A DNA stretch of 64,000 nt from Fictibacillus arsenicus. GTDB taxonomy: Bacteria > Bacillota > Bacilli > Bacillales > Fictibacillaceae. This document shows, one piece after another, positions 50,781-60,370 of the stretch. Each line of letters opens with the position of its first letter. The first letter of the stretch is position 1. Position numbers and translations under genes: made by a program. Below the pieces are notes generated by a model. It ran no database searches and was not told the DNA's origin. It saw only the letters and a program-made list of their open reading frames with translations. Location: positions 992,001 to 1,056,000 of the forward strand of contig NZ_MQMF01000002.1 in the NCBI RefSeq assembly GCF_001999465.1. The letters are read 5' to 3'.

Positions 50781-52922
50781 TTACGCTTTTTTTACGATAA
50801 TCTGTCCATCAACTACATTTACTGCCAGTTTATCTACATTTTCTTCATCCAGTAGTACGTCAGCAATCTTATCTTCGATGTGTTCTTGGATGATGCGGCG
50901 GAGCGGTCTTGCACCAAATGACGGGTGATACCCTAACTTCGCCAGTTTGTGTTTGGCAGCAGTTGTTACTGTTAATTCAATGTTCTGCTCTGAAAGCTGT
51001 TTGGACAACTCTTTAAGCATCAGATCAACAATTTTTACAAGATGTTCTTCTTTTAAAGATTGGAACTGAACGATGCTGTCAAAGCGGTTAAGGAACTCAG
51101 GCTTGAAATATCCGCCTAATGAATCAAGGATGTGTGTTTCCTTTTCCACTTGATCTGCATTAAATCCAAGTTTCTTTGTTTGTTTAACAGCTGCTCCTGC
51201 ATTGCTTGTCATAATGATTACTGTGTCTTTAAAGCTTACTGTACGCCCTTGGCTGTCTGTTAATCTTCCATCTTCCATGATTTGAAGGAACATGTGCTGT
51301 ACATCAGGATGCGCTTTCTCGATCTCATCCAATAATAGAATGCTGTATGGTTTGCGGCGCACCTGCTCTGTTAATTGACCAGCCTCTTCATGACCTACAT
51401 ACCCTGGAGGTGAACCAATTAATTTGGACACAGCATGTTTCTCCATGTACTCACTCATGTCAAGGCGAATCATGCTTTCTTCATCTCCAAAGAGTTCTTT
51501 CGCCAATGTCTTTGTAAGTTCCGTTTTACCAACACCAGTCGGTCCTACAAACAAGAACGAGCCGATTGGACGTTTTTTTGCTTTCAGACCTGCACGGCTT
51601 CTGCGAATCGCTTTAGCGACTTTTTCTACCGCCTCGTCTTGTCCGATTACTTGTGAAGATAGTTTGGATGCCAGCTCTTTCATTTTAGATTGTTCATCAT
51701 TTTGAAGCTTGCGAACTGGAATACCAGTTTTATATTCTACAATATTTTGAATATCTTCAACTTGAACGATTGCTGCATTTTTATCTTCTTCCTGCGTTTT
51801 CAGTTTTTCTTCGAGCATTAGTTCTTCCTGACGCAGTTTTGCAGCTAATTCATAATTCTCATCAGCAGCTGCTTTTTCTTTCTCTTTTACAAGCTCTTCT
51901 AAACGATCATCAATTGAAGACTTTTCGATCGTGATGTGCTGAAGATTGCTTTTTGAGCCTGCTTCATCCATCAAGTCAATGGCTTTATCAGGTAAAAATC
52001 GGTCCTGGATATAACGGTGTGACAGCTGCACACACGCTCTTAGTGCATCTTCAGTGAACTTAACTTGGTGATAGTCTTCGTAACGAGGTGCAAGACCTTT
52101 TAAGATTTCGATCGCCTCATCTACTGTAGGCTCATTGACGATGATCGGCTGGAATCGGCGCTCAAGTGCAGCATCTTTCTCGATCTGGCGATACTCTTTA
52201 AGAGTAGTTGCACCAACCATTTGAAGCTCACCACGGGCTAGTGCTGGTTTTAAAATGTTTCCAGCATCCATAGATCCTTCCGCAGAACCTGCTCCAACAA
52301 TCTGATGGACTTCGTCTACAAATAAAATAACATTTTTTCGCTTTTGCAGTTCAGCGATCAGTTGCTTCATACGCTCTTCAAACTGGCCTCTCACCCCAGT
52401 GTCTGCTACTAATGAAGCAACATCTAGCAGGTAGACTTCTTTATTTAACAGTTTACCTGGAACATCTCCTTCTACAATCTTAGAAGCAAGGCCTTCTGCG
52501 ATTGCGGTCTTACCGACACCAGGCTCACCAATTAGTACCGGATTGTTTTTTGTACGTCTATTTAGTATCTCAATCACACGGCGCACTTCTTTTTCACGCC
52601 CGATTACAGGATCAATAATTCCCGCCTTTGCAGCATCCGTTAAGTTACGCCCGAATTTATCTAAAAAGCCTCCTCCGCGTTTTCCTTTTTGAGTTTGTTG
52701 TTGCTGATGATTGTTTTGATCAGTAAATGCCTGACCACTCATCATTTGCTGAAATATATCATCGAAAGAAGAGAAGTTCATGTTCATTCCTCCCCCAGTA
52801 TTCATCTCTTGTTTTACTATATGGTAACAATCAGAGCAAAGTACAAATTGCTTTTTCTCTTTATTCATGGAAATACTCATTTGGATTGTAGCAGGATTAA
52901 CTTCACATTGTTCACAACGCAT
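50781..52922 (-). CDS. clpE: ATP-dependent Clp protease ATPase ClpE
   Basis: A 713-residue HSP100 unfoldase. The N-terminal zinc finger (CEQC at 3-6 and CSDC at 29-32) distinguishes ClpE from ClpC. AAA module 1 has Walker A GEPGVGKT (132-139) and ILFVDEVHQ; a UVR-like coiled region ([36 protein letters not shown]) links to module 2 with GPTGVGKTE and [11 protein letters not shown]. It feeds heat-damaged proteins to ClpP. A CtsR operator and strong promoter lie upstream, and the ATG has GAGGGGG. Confidence 0.95.
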   Translation of the reverse strand: MRCEQCEVNPATIQMSISMNKEKKQFVLCSDCYHIVKQEMNTGGGMNMNFSSFDDIFQQMMSGQAFTDQNNHQQQQTQKGKRGGGFLDKFGRNLTDAAKAGIIDPVIGREKEVRRVIEILNRRTKNNPVLIGEPGVGKTAIAEGLASKIVEGDVPGKLLNKEVYLLDVASLVADTGVRGQFEERMKQLIAELQKRKNVILFVDEVHQIVGAGSAEGSMDAGNILKPALARGELQMVGATTLKEYRQIEKDAALERRFQPIIVNEPTVDEAIEILKGLAPRYEDYHQVKFTEDALRACVQLSHRYIQDRFLPDKAIDLMDEAGSKSNLQHITIEKSSIDDRLEELVKEKEKAAADENYELAAKLRQEELMLEEKLKTQEEDKNAAIVQVEDIQNIVEYKTGIPVRKLQNDEQSKMKELASKLSSQVIGQDEAVEKVAKAIRRSRAGLKAKKRPIGSFLFVGPTGVGKTELTKTLAKELFGDEESMIRLDMSEYMEKHAVSKLIGSPPGYVGHEEAGQLTEQVRRKPYSILLLDEIEKAHPDVQHMFLQIMEDGRLTDSQGRTVSFKDTVIIMTSNAGAAVKQTKKLGFNADQVEKETHILDSLGGYFKPEFLNRFDSIVQFQSLKEEHLVKIVDLMLKELSKQLSEQNIELTVTTAAKHKLAKLGYHPSFGARPLRRIIQEHIEDKIADVLLDEENVDKLAVNVVDGQIIVKKA

Positions 52923-53000
52923 ATTTGTAACCCCCTCAAATTATTTTATTTAGCATGCGTTAAACGCTTAGCAGATTGTATTTTTTGATGAAAGTTTGAC

Positions 53001-53017
53001 TTTGACTTTCTTTGACC
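53001..53017 (-). promoter_or_regulatory. CtsR operator
   Basis: Minus strand GGTCAAA-GAA-AGTCAAA, an exact fit to the CtsR heptad repeat RGTCAAANANRGTCAAA; a third GTCAAA follows directly, and an extra GGTCAAA (53041-53047) lies in the promoter spacer. Confidence 0.92.
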
Positions 53018-53033
53018 TTTCACCTTTAATCAT

Positions 53034-53062
53034 ATTATACTTTGACCTTTTTTGCCTTTCAA
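53034..53062 (-). promoter_or_regulatory. Sigma-A promoter of clpE
   Basis: TTGAAA (53057-53062) and TATAAT (53034-53039) with a 17-base spacer on the minus strand. The main CtsR box begins about 17 bases downstream of the -10, so bound CtsR would block transcription start. Confidence 0.9.
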
Positions 53063-53087
53063 GTATTTTGTTTCTTCATTGAAATGA

Positions 53088-53308
53088 AGAAGTTGATTTC
53101 CACTCCAGGTGCTCGCTTTCCGCGGGGCGGGCGGTGAGCCTCCTGACGCTTTGCGCCCTAAGGAGTCTCACCTGTCCCACTTCAAGGAAGTATCCTTGCT
53201 CCTGCGTCTACAAGTAAATGCTACCGATTTAAGCTTCCTCATGCCTAGCGAGGAGCGTCTCATTTGGTAGGCACGCACCTTGCGCTACAATCAACTTGCC
53301 AAGGAAGG
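53088..53308 (+). repeat. Large palindromic intergenic repeat, copy D (composite)
   Basis: About 220 bases. The left part (TTGATTTCCACTCCAGGTGC to GTCTCACCTGTCCC) is the widespread Bacillus element; the right part (CCTCATGCCTAGCGAGGAGC to TACAATCAACTTGCC) matches the right half of copy B. Some 55 unrelated bases join them, so it looks like a fusion of two element types. Confidence 0.8.
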
Positions 53309-53342
53309 GTATTCACAAAATCTTTTGAAAGGAAAGTAAAAA

Positions 53343-53375
53343 TAAAAAAAGAGATGAGCTCTTAACTCATCTCTT
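53343..53375 (-). terminator. Terminator after the BsuPI lipoprotein gene
   Basis: GAGATGAG and CTCATCTC arms (53351-53373) with T7 on the minus strand. Confidence 0.85.
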
Positions 53376-53382
53376 CCCCAAT

Positions 53383-53919
53383 TCAGTTCCAATTAAAAGT
53401 AATTTTTTGACGATAATCTTCTGTTTCGCCTTTTGGAGTCAGCCAAACCTCTAATTCGTAAGTTCCTGCTTCTAAATCTTTGACTAATATGTCCTGTTTA
53501 AATGTATCCGCCTGCTTTAATTTCAAAGAAGATAATACCTGCATGAACATATGATTTTTCGAATACTGATAGACGATTTTGCCGTTCTTGTCCTTGATCA
53601 CATAATCAAATTTCTGGCTTGTAGGAAATTGAAATACTTTTTCTTTCTCTGTTTGATTTTTTAATTCATAACGAAATAATATTCCTTTTTCATTCTGCTG
53701 CTCCAACACTTGAATAGAAGACTCAATGCTTCCTGCAACGATCCCGCTCTGTCCATCTTCAGGACGGTCTTTTTTTTGATTTTGTTTCCCATCACCCATC
53801 ACCGGCTCTTCTCTCCCCTCAGATTGATTCGGGCTGTCAGTCTTTCCGCAGCCCGTTACGGCTATTGAAATACATATTATTAAAAGTATAACACTCAACA
53901 CATTTGTGCGTTTTGGCAC
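53383..53919 (-). CDS. Lipoprotein with BsuPI-type proteinase inhibitor domain
   Basis: A 178-residue lipoprotein started at GTG 53919 (GAGGTG six bases upstream). The signal peptide VLSVILLIICISIAVTGC ends in a lipobox with Cys at about residue 23. A charged linker (KQNQKKDRPEDGQ) precedes a beta-sandwich of the BsuPI intracellular proteinase inhibitor family (FRYELKNQTEKEKVFQFPTSQKFDYVIKDKNGKIVYQYS). Here it would be on the cell surface, so a structural or protein-binding role is as likely as inhibition. Confidence 0.85.
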   Translation of the reverse strand: MPKRTNVLSVILLIICISIAVTGCGKTDSPNQSEGREEPVMGDGKQNQKKDRPEDGQSGIVAGSIESSIQVLEQQNEKGILFRYELKNQTEKEKVFQFPTSQKFDYVIKDKNGKIVYQYSKNHMFMQVLSSLKLKQADTFKQDILVKDLEAGTYELEVWLTPKGETEDYRQKITFNWN

Positions 53920-54033
53920 GATGATCACCTCATCCGTTAGTTTGGGCATATATTCTGATTTTCATGTTTAAAAAGGATTTTTGAGTATGTTTATGTAAAA
54001 TAGAACTATAACAACAAAAGGAGCGTGTTTTTC

Positions 54034-55410
54034 TTGAATATTGCACAAGCGGATCTTTTGCTCGAAATGAAAAAACGCACATCTGAAAAACGTGCCACAC
54101 AAAATGAAACCATCCTTAGGCAGCATAGCAGTGACGAATCCTACCACAGCCCAGTTCTTCCTGATGTAGTAGTATACCCTTCTTCTGCAGAAGAAATTTC
54201 TTCTATTATGTCATTCGCAAATGAAAACAAAATTCCTGTCGTGCCTTTTGGCGCAGGCTCCAGCTTGGAGGGGCACTGTATTCCGGTCAAAGGAGGCATC
54301 TCGCTTAATTTTCAGGAGATGAATCAAATCCTTGAAATTCGACCTGATGACTTTTTAGTAAAAGTGCAGCCTGGCGTAACACGTACTCAGCTGAACCTTG
54401 CTCTAAAAAAGTATGGCTTGTTCTTCCCTGTCGACCCAGGTGCTGATGCGACCATTGGCGGTATGGCAGCAACGAATGCAAGCGGAACAACAAGCGTCAA
54501 ATATGGTATCATGCGTGATCAAGTCCGAAACCTTCAAGTCGTATTAGCTAATGGACAAGTTATTCAAACTGGAGGGCTCGCGGCAAAGTCATCAGCGGGT
54601 TATCACCTGACGGGCATGTTTGTAGGTTCAGAAGGAACACTCGGGGTTTTTACCGAATTAACCTTAAAAGTGTACGGAATACCTGAAGCTCTCTTGGCAG
54701 CACGATGTACGTTCCCTTCTGTCCAATCTGCTGTTGAAGCCGCATCAGGTGTTCTTGGATCAGGAACAGGAATTGCGCGAATCGAGCTAGTTGATGAACG
54801 TTCTATTGTTCAGGTAAATAACAACAGTGATACTTCTTATACCGAAGCGCCTACTCTCTTTTTAGAATTTCACGGTAATCCTGCAAGCGTTACATATGAA
54901 GCTTCTCTTACAAAAGAGCTCCTCGAGAGCTTCGGTGGTGTAGAATGGGTAGAGGAACGAGATTCCAAAGCACGTGCAAAACTTTGGGAAGCGCGTCATC
55001 ATTTAGCTTATGCGTTCAAACACGGCTATCCAGGCAAATCCATGATGTTCACGGATGTATGCCTTCCTTTGTCTGAATTGTCAGGAGCAATTGTACACGC
55101 GAGAGAAACGATGGATGAAATAGGAGTACCGGGTGCAGTTCTTGGTCATGTGGGTGATGGGAATTTCCATGCCATCCTTATGTACGATCCTTCACTATCA
55201 GAAGAACGTGAAAAGGCCGACATGGTTAATTCGAGTATAGTGGAGTATGCACTAAACAAAGGCGGCACCTGCACCGGTGAACACGGTATCGGGATCGGTA
55301 AAGCAAAGTATTTAGCAAAAGAACACGCTGATACTTTGCCTATAATGTCAGGGATTAAAAAACAATTGGATCCTAATGACATTTTGAATCCAGGTAAAAT
55401 CATAGTATAG
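54034..55410 (+). CDS. FAD-linked oxidase, GlcD / D-lactate dehydrogenase type
   Basis: A 458-residue flavoenzyme. PCMH FAD-binding domain: VVYPSSAEEISSIMSFANENKIPVVPFGAGSSLEGHCIP, then DPGADATIGGMAATNASGTTSVKYGIMRDQVRNLQVV and MFVGSEGTLGVFTELTLKV. The C-terminal cap has VLGHVGDGNFHAIL and TCTGEHGIGIGKAKYL, metal- and substrate-binding in 2-hydroxyacid dehydrogenases. The start is TTG 54034, ten bases after AAAGGAG; a GTG at 54025 abuts the site. Oxidises glycolate, D-lactate or a similar acid. Confidence 0.9.
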   Translation: MNIAQADLLLEMKKRTSEKRATQNETILRQHSSDESYHSPVLPDVVVYPSSAEEISSIMSFANENKIPVVPFGAGSSLEGHCIPVKGGISLNFQEMNQILEIRPDDFLVKVQPGVTRTQLNLALKKYGLFFPVDPGADATIGGMAATNASGTTSVKYGIMRDQVRNLQVVLANGQVIQTGGLAAKSSAGYHLTGMFVGSEGTLGVFTELTLKVYGIPEALLAARCTFPSVQSAVEAASGVLGSGTGIARIELVDERSIVQVNNNSDTSYTEAPTLFLEFHGNPASVTYEASLTKELLESFGGVEWVEERDSKARAKLWEARHHLAYAFKHGYPGKSMMFTDVCLPLSELSGAIVHARETMDEIGVPGAVLGHVGDGNFHAILMYDPSLSEEREKADMVNSSIVEYALNKGGTCTGEHGIGIGKAKYLAKEHADTLPIMSGIKKQLDPNDILNPGKIIV

Positions 55411-55473
55411 ATAATGAAACTATAGGCTTGTATTTTTCGTATAAGTAAGTATTAATCTTAGGGGGTCATCATT

Positions 55474-55794
55474 TTGATCGTTGTCACGACAGAAAGCATT
55501 AAAGGGTATGAAATTAAAGAAGTTAAAGGATCTGTATACGGTATAGTTGTTCGTGCCCGTGGAATTGGCGGGGATATCATGGCTGGACTTCGAGGCATTA
55601 TGGGCGGGGAAATCAAAGAATATACAAGCATGCTAGAAGATGCTCGTAAGCAAGCGGTTGACCGCATGGTGAAAAACGCATCTGAAATGGGTGCAAACGC
55701 AATCGTTATGATGCGCTTTGACTCTGGTGAAATGGGCAACAACATGAGTGAGATCGTCGCTTATGGAACTGCCGTAATTGCTGAAAAACAATGA
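55474..55794 (+). CDS. YbjQ/UPF0145 family protein
   Basis: A 106-residue protein beginning at TTG 55474, eight bases after GGGGG. VTTESIKGYEIKEVKGSVYGIVVRARGIGGDIMAGLRGIMGGEIKEYTSMLEDARKQAVDRMVKNASEMGANAIVMMRFDSGEM is the whole YbjQ domain, thought to form a pentameric ring; sometimes called a heavy-metal-binding domain, but function is unproven. It overlaps the next gene by four bases (ATGA). Confidence 0.9.
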   Translation: MIVVTTESIKGYEIKEVKGSVYGIVVRARGIGGDIMAGLRGIMGGEIKEYTSMLEDARKQAVDRMVKNASEMGANAIVMMRFDSGEMGNNMSEIVAYGTAVIAEKQ

Positions 55795-56021
55795 ACTGGA
55801 TAAGTATTTTAATCGGATGGCAAGTGTTCTCCATTCTCATATTAATCGTTCTTGCGATTTTATCTTGGCTTTATTACGATAAACGCTATAAAAAAAGCGA
55901 GACCAAAGTTCCTTCAGGCTATATTTGGACTGAAGAAATATCAATTGATCCATCAACCGGCAAAAAAGAACGGGTCTATTATAACCCGGATACTGGGGAT
56001 AGGTTTTATAAAGAAGAATAA
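55791..56021 (+). CDS. Small membrane protein coupled to YbjQ
   Basis: A 76-residue protein with one N-terminal helix (SILIGWQVFSILILIVLAILSWLYY) and a soluble tail GYIWTEEISIDPSTGKKERVYYNPDTGDRFYKEE that reads like a repeated beta hairpin (PSTGKKERVYYNPDTGDR). The ATG overlaps the YbjQ stop, so the two are translated together. The coupling suggests that this protein anchors YbjQ at the membrane. Confidence 0.8.
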   Translation: MNWISILIGWQVFSILILIVLAILSWLYYDKRYKKSETKVPSGYIWTEEISIDPSTGKKERVYYNPDTGDRFYKEE

Positions 56022-56025
56022 CTTG

Positions 56026-56075
56026 AAAAATGCTGGCTGTAAGATGAATTGCCTTACTGAGCCAGCATTTTTTAT
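56026..56075 (+). terminator. Terminator of the YbjQ pair
   Basis: AAAAATGCTGGCT and AGCCAGCATTTTT arms (56026-56072) with an inner GTAAG/CTTAC stem, followed by T-rich sequence. Confidence 0.9.
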
Positions 56076-56100
56076 TGTTTGGGTTGTGTGATGTTAGGTT

Positions 56101-56192
56101 TTATGATCGATCTAGAAGGATCTATGAGCGCCATCCGAGGTTTATGCTCGCCATCCGAGATTTATGCTCGCCACTCTATTTTATGATAAATA
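56101..56192. repeat. 20-bp tandem repeat, array 4
   Basis: Units start at 56101, 56121, 56141, 56161 and 56181, exactly 20 bases apart: TTATGATCGA, TCTATGAGCG, TTTATGCTCG, TTTATGCTCG, TTATGATAAA. The middle units share GCTCGCCATCCGAGATTTAT. It lies between terminators of convergent genes. A related GAGCGCCATCTGAGATTTAT string is at 13094-13122 on the minus strand. Confidence 0.78.
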
Positions 56193-56218
56193 GAAAGCCG
56201 CCAATTCAGGCGGTTTTC
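56192..56218 (-). terminator. Terminator after the MCP gene
   Basis: AAAGCCGCC and GGCGGTTTT arms round AATTCA (one G-U pair), seven bases past the stop. Confidence 0.75.
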
Positions 56219-56224
56219 TTCAAA

Positions 56225-57913
56225 TTAGACTCTAAACTTATTAATCGTTTCGTTCATTTCTTCTGCCAGCTGTGAAAGTGCATTTGAAGATGATGAGATT
56301 TCTTCCATGCTTGCAAGCTGTTCTTCTGCAGATGCTGAAACTTCTTGTGTAGAAGACGCTGCTGTTTCAGCCATTGATGAAATTACATCGATCGCTCCTG
56401 CAACATGCTCTGTACTAGCAGACATTTGCTGAGTGGCTGCAGATACTTCTCCAACTTGATTCGATACTTCAGCTACACTGTCATACAAACTCTTGAATGC
56501 TTCACCAGACCGGTAAACGAGCTCTCGTCCGCCTGTTACTTCCTCTGTTCCGCTTTCCATTGCTTCTACAGCTTTATCCGTAAGTTCTTGAATCGCAGTG
56601 ATAAGCTGGCCGATTTGCTGAGCTGATGCAGAAGATTGTTCTGCAAGCTTTCTTACCTCATCGGCAACTACTGCAAATCCTCTGCCTTGTTCTCCAGCTC
56701 GTGCAGCTTCGATCGCTGCATTTAATGCAAGTAAATTCGTCTGGCCTGAAATGTCTGTGATAACATCTACGATTTTTGTGATTTCCTGCGATTGTTCCCC
56801 TAAATCTTTTACTACTTGAGATGTATTAGTGATTGAGGCATGAATGGCATCCATCTGCCCAATCGTTTCCTTAATTGTTTCGTTGCCGCCTTCCGCAACT
56901 GAAAGGGATCTTGAAGATGACTCTGACATGTTCTGCATGCTCACTGCTATTTGCTGAATACCAGCAGATAACTGATTCATGGCTTCAACGATATCTTCAA
57001 CAGTTCTTACTTGTTCCTGTGATCCGCCTGCAACTTGCTGGATTGTACCTGCTATTTGCTCAGTAGCAAGACTCGTCTGCACGGCGCTTGCTGTTAATTC
57101 TTCTGAAGACGCAGCCACTTGTTCAGATGTCACTCTTACTTGTCTGATCAGACTAGCAAGGTTCATTCCCATATGGTTAATTCCGTCTGCTAGCATTCCG
57201 ATCTCGTCTTTATTTTTAACTTTAATCGGATCCATTGTAAGGTCTCCGTCTGCTATTTCATTAAGCATATCTGCCATTTTTATAACTGGCCTTGAAATAT
57301 TTCTTGAAATGAAATAGCCGATTAATAGTGCCGCGATAACAATAACAATACCTAATATAGTGACTAAAGTTACGACAAATTTTTCTGCAGATTTAACGGT
57401 GATCTCACCTTCATCCATAAGGTTAGCCTGTCTTTGAGCCATTTCTGCAGTAACATCACGCATTTCTCTTCCGATAGGAAAGAGTGAACTCTTTGCATAT
57501 TCATTGGCTGCTTCCATATTGCTCATGGAATTCTGCAGTACTCTTTCAGATTCTGTACGATAATCGTTGTTTAGGTAATAGATTTTTTCAAGTCTATCCT
57601 TATCCGCATCAACCTTAACCAACTTCATAGTTGCATTAACTAGCGCATCTATTCGATCGGTAGATTCCAGCAGCTTTGCTTTACTGTCTGATGACTGCTC
57701 AAGTAGATACTCACGAACACTGTTGTTTTGGATTGTAGCATTCAGCTCAATCTCTTTCGCATTTTGATGAATGACTGCTCTTCTGTCTAAAAGCTCGCTA
57801 TATGTATTCTGCATGTCTTTTAAGAAATAAAAGAAAATACCGCATGTTGCTGCGAACAACATGGCAACGATTAAAAATGAACCAATTAATTTTTTTCTTA
57901 ACGTCAGTTTCAT
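56225..57913 (-). CDS. Methyl-accepting chemotaxis protein
   Basis: A 562-residue transmembrane chemoreceptor. TM1 lies at about 8-30 and TM2 at about 182-204, enclosing a ~150-residue extracellular four-helix-bundle sensor. HAMP follows ([23 protein letters not shown]), then the signalling hairpin with [26 protein letters not shown] at its tip. Ligand unknown. It follows the cheW gene by 13 bases, suggesting a receptor with a dedicated coupling protein. Confidence 0.94.
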   Translation of the reverse strand: MKLTLRKKLIGSFLIVAMLFAATCGIFFYFLKDMQNTYSELLDRRAVIHQNAKEIELNATIQNNSVREYLLEQSSDSKAKLLESTDRIDALVNATMKLVKVDADKDRLEKIYYLNNDYRTESERVLQNSMSNMEAANEYAKSSLFPIGREMRDVTAEMAQRQANLMDEGEITVKSAEKFVVTLVTILGIVIVIAALLIGYFISRNISRPVIKMADMLNEIADGDLTMDPIKVKNKDEIGMLADGINHMGMNLASLIRQVRVTSEQVAASSEELTASAVQTSLATEQIAGTIQQVAGGSQEQVRTVEDIVEAMNQLSAGIQQIAVSMQNMSESSSRSLSVAEGGNETIKETIGQMDAIHASITNTSQVVKDLGEQSQEITKIVDVITDISGQTNLLALNAAIEAARAGEQGRGFAVVADEVRKLAEQSSASAQQIGQLITAIQELTDKAVEAMESGTEEVTGGRELVYRSGEAFKSLYDSVAEVSNQVGEVSAATQQMSASTEHVAGAIDVISSMAETAASSTQEVSASAEEQLASMEEISSSSNALSQLAEEMNETINKFRV

Positions 57914-57926
57914 GTGTCACCTCATC

Positions 57927-58367
57927 TTAGAAATTTCTACTACTAAATATTACCGGACAGTTTAAAATGACAATCAGACGATCGTTATGTTTAGCAACAC
58001 CTTGTATGAGCGAATCTTCTTTTTGTGCAAAGCTCCCTGGAGTTTGAATCGACGCTGTGCCAATATCAATAACATCTGTTGCTGCTTCCGTCAGAAGGCC
58101 TAAAAAAGTCTCATCCTTTTGCAGAACAACAATTCTCGCAGAATCCGTCCTTAATGACTTTTGGTTTCCGATCAGCTGTCCAAAATCAATAATCGGAATG
58201 ACATTGCCTCTTAAATGAATAACCCCTGTAACTTCTTGAGGCATCTCAGGCATTGGTGTAATCTCTGTAACACGTTCTATGGATGCAACGTACTGAATTG
58301 GCAGACCAAATTCTTCATCTCCGTTTGAAACAATAACGATTTTCAAAGTTTGAGTGCTAAGTGACAT
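57927..58367 (-). CDS. CheW-domain chemotaxis coupling protein
   Basis: A 146-residue SH3-like CheW domain. KIVIVSNGDEEFGLPIQYVASIERVTEITPMPEMPQEVTGVIHLRGNVIPIIDFGQLIG covers the CheA/receptor-binding faces; VVLQKDETFLGLLTEAATDVIDI follows. No CheV receiver domain is attached. It bridges receptors and CheA. The AAAGGAGCAAGTGAG site precedes the ATG. Because the only neighbour is an MCP, this may be a second CheW beside the main chemotaxis operon. Confidence 0.9.
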   Translation of the reverse strand: MSLSTQTLKIVIVSNGDEEFGLPIQYVASIERVTEITPMPEMPQEVTGVIHLRGNVIPIIDFGQLIGNQKSLRTDSARIVVLQKDETFLGLLTEAATDVIDIGTASIQTPGSFAQKEDSLIQGVAKHNDRLIVILNCPVIFSSRNF

Positions 58368-58469
58368 CTCACTTGCTCCTTTTCTAGGTATTTCGGCTTA
58401 ATGAACAGTCTCAAGTCCCATACTTCTTATCGGTTAAAGATTGATTTTATTTTAGTTTTTAAAAAGAAA

Positions 58470-58506
58470 ACGAAAAAACCGCCCAGGCATTAGCCTAGAC
58501 GGTTTA
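58470..58506 (-). terminator. Terminator after the metallophosphoesterase gene
   Basis: AAACCGCCCAGGC and GCCTAGACGGTTT arms (58476-58505, several G-U pairs) with T-rich sequence on the minus strand. Confidence 0.78.
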
Positions 58507-58517
58507 TAGTTTCATTT

Positions 58518-60263
58518 TTATCGAGTTAATTCAATATTTTCTATGCTGTTCGCAGGAACCGTGATTTGTACTTCTACAAACTGCTTTGTACCGTAAACTT
58601 GAGTCTCAATGATTTCACCTGCTGATGGGGTATAAATCCCCTGCTTCATATAAAATGGAATATTTACTGTTACAGGTTTATTTAAGCGATTAGTTAAAGT
58701 CGCTGTTTGTGTAACTTGCGATCCATCATTCGGCAGCTTAAAGGCATTCTCAAAAGAAACTATTCCCGCTGATGTGTTTCCATCTTGATAAACAGGCATT
58801 GATTTATCGGGACCTTCAAACACGTAAGAATTGAACTTATCTGCTGCTGCATCCTTTTCAAACAAGCGATAACCTACCCATGGCTTTGCGGATAATTCGA
58901 TCGATGCAGTTGTTGAATATAAGATTCCATCTTGCTCTGTAATGTTATCGATATGTGTATGTCCATGAAGTGAAATATCAACATCATTCTGTTTCATCAC
59001 ATCGATCAATTCGTGCGACCCTTCCCCATGCCATTGTTGGTCATATTCTATTCCAAGCTTTTCACCTTTTAAAAGGGTGCTTAAATCTTGCGGGTCATGT
59101 TTAGCATCATACTCTTTCCAGTATTCCTCGACATTTGGGTCAGATGATGGCCAGATGTCCCTGTCACGCCAGATTGGATTATGATGGGAAAATAATCCTG
59201 AAGTCTGACCTTCTTGAGCAGTTGCCTTGTTCTCAGCTAAGTCCTTTTTAATCCATTCCATCTGCTGATTCCGGATTTGGCCGCCCCATGTTGGCACTGA
59301 AACGGTTCCATGCCCTTGACGGTCAAACTTATGCCAATCATATGAATTATATCCGATCATATGTGCATATGGACCGTAATCAAATGAGAAATACTGTGGT
59401 CCAAAGTATTGTTCCCAATATTTCGCACCATCTGCTAATGTTGCATCTTGCGCATAATAATCATGGTTTCCTGGCACGATGTACACTGGGACATTAAATT
59501 GTTTCAGCATACGGTACGTCTCTTCATATTCATAAATATATTCTTGAGGATTCATTTGACCGTACATTAAATCGCCCGTCATTACTACAAAATCAGGTTT
59601 TAACAGGTTTACTTGCTTAATTGTTTTTTGAAGATAAAGCCATCTTTTTGATTTATCTGGATTCCACATTCCTGCTTCTGTTGCATTAGCAGGGTCTGCA
59701 ATATTTCTTGGAGATCCAACATGGATATCAGTTAAATGCATGAATTTAAAATCTTTTTTATACTCTTTAACAACTTTTACTGAATTCGGTTCGTCATCTG
59801 TAATTCGTGTACCATCACCTGTATAAGAAACTTCCAGGTCAAAAAGTTCCTCAGGTACATCTTCTGGAATCGTTACGGTGACTTCATAAATAGAAGAGCT
59901 GTCTTTCCAATGGGAAGATCCTTTTTGAACACTCTTAACAGGAAGGTTATATTTTCCTTCCACCTGTGCAGCTTCGGTAGGGTTAAGAGAAATGTCCCAG
60001 CCTGCGGGCTCTTTACCTTTAGAATCCACTTTTACGGTAAGTTCTGATCCGTTTTTCTTAATAGCAGGTGTAGCCATAAGAGGGTAAATAATGTTTTCAA
60101 CTTTTGGATCAAGTGAAATATTTGGTATCTCATCTAAATAGTTCGTTGTATTCCCTATTCCGCCGTCTTTTTTATCAACACTTGTTAATGCGTCGGCATG
60201 TCCTGCAGGAATTGATAACGCAGATGCTATAGCGAAAGCGGTTAGCTTTGTTTTCCATCCCAT
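58518..60263 (-). CDS. Secreted calcineurin-type metallophosphoesterase
   Basis: A 581-residue exported protein started at ATG 60263, eight bases after AAAGGAG. The signal peptide ends near AGHADA (about 25). A ~150-residue beta N-terminal domain precedes the catalytic domain with the dinuclear-metal motifs LTDIHVG, VVMTGDL, VPGNHDY, LFSHHN and LHGHTHID. A C-terminal beta domain (NRLNKPVTVNIPFYMKQG) follows. It likely cleaves phosphomonoesters or diesters outside the cell. No cell-wall anchor motif is seen. Confidence 0.9.
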   Translation of the reverse strand: MGWKTKLTAFAIASALSIPAGHADALTSVDKKDGGIGNTTNYLDEIPNISLDPKVENIIYPLMATPAIKKNGSELTVKVDSKGKEPAGWDISLNPTEAAQVEGKYNLPVKSVQKGSSHWKDSSSIYEVTVTIPEDVPEELFDLEVSYTGDGTRITDDEPNSVKVVKEYKKDFKFMHLTDIHVGSPRNIADPANATEAGMWNPDKSKRWLYLQKTIKQVNLLKPDFVVMTGDLMYGQMNPQEYIYEYEETYRMLKQFNVPVYIVPGNHDYYAQDATLADGAKYWEQYFGPQYFSFDYGPYAHMIGYNSYDWHKFDRQGHGTVSVPTWGGQIRNQQMEWIKKDLAENKATAQEGQTSGLFSHHNPIWRDRDIWPSSDPNVEEYWKEYDAKHDPQDLSTLLKGEKLGIEYDQQWHGEGSHELIDVMKQNDVDISLHGHTHIDNITEQDGILYSTTASIELSAKPWVGYRLFEKDAAADKFNSYVFEGPDKSMPVYQDGNTSAGIVSFENAFKLPNDGSQVTQTATLTNRLNKPVTVNIPFYMKQGIYTPSAGEIIETQVYGTKQFVEVQITVPANSIENIELTR

Positions 60264-60370
60264 GTGCTGCACTCCTTTCAATATATGAAACAACTTTCAT
60301 ATTAAAAGTAACAGCTCAAAGTAAATATAATGTGACAACCTTTTAAACGTTTTATTAACGAAATATTAAT

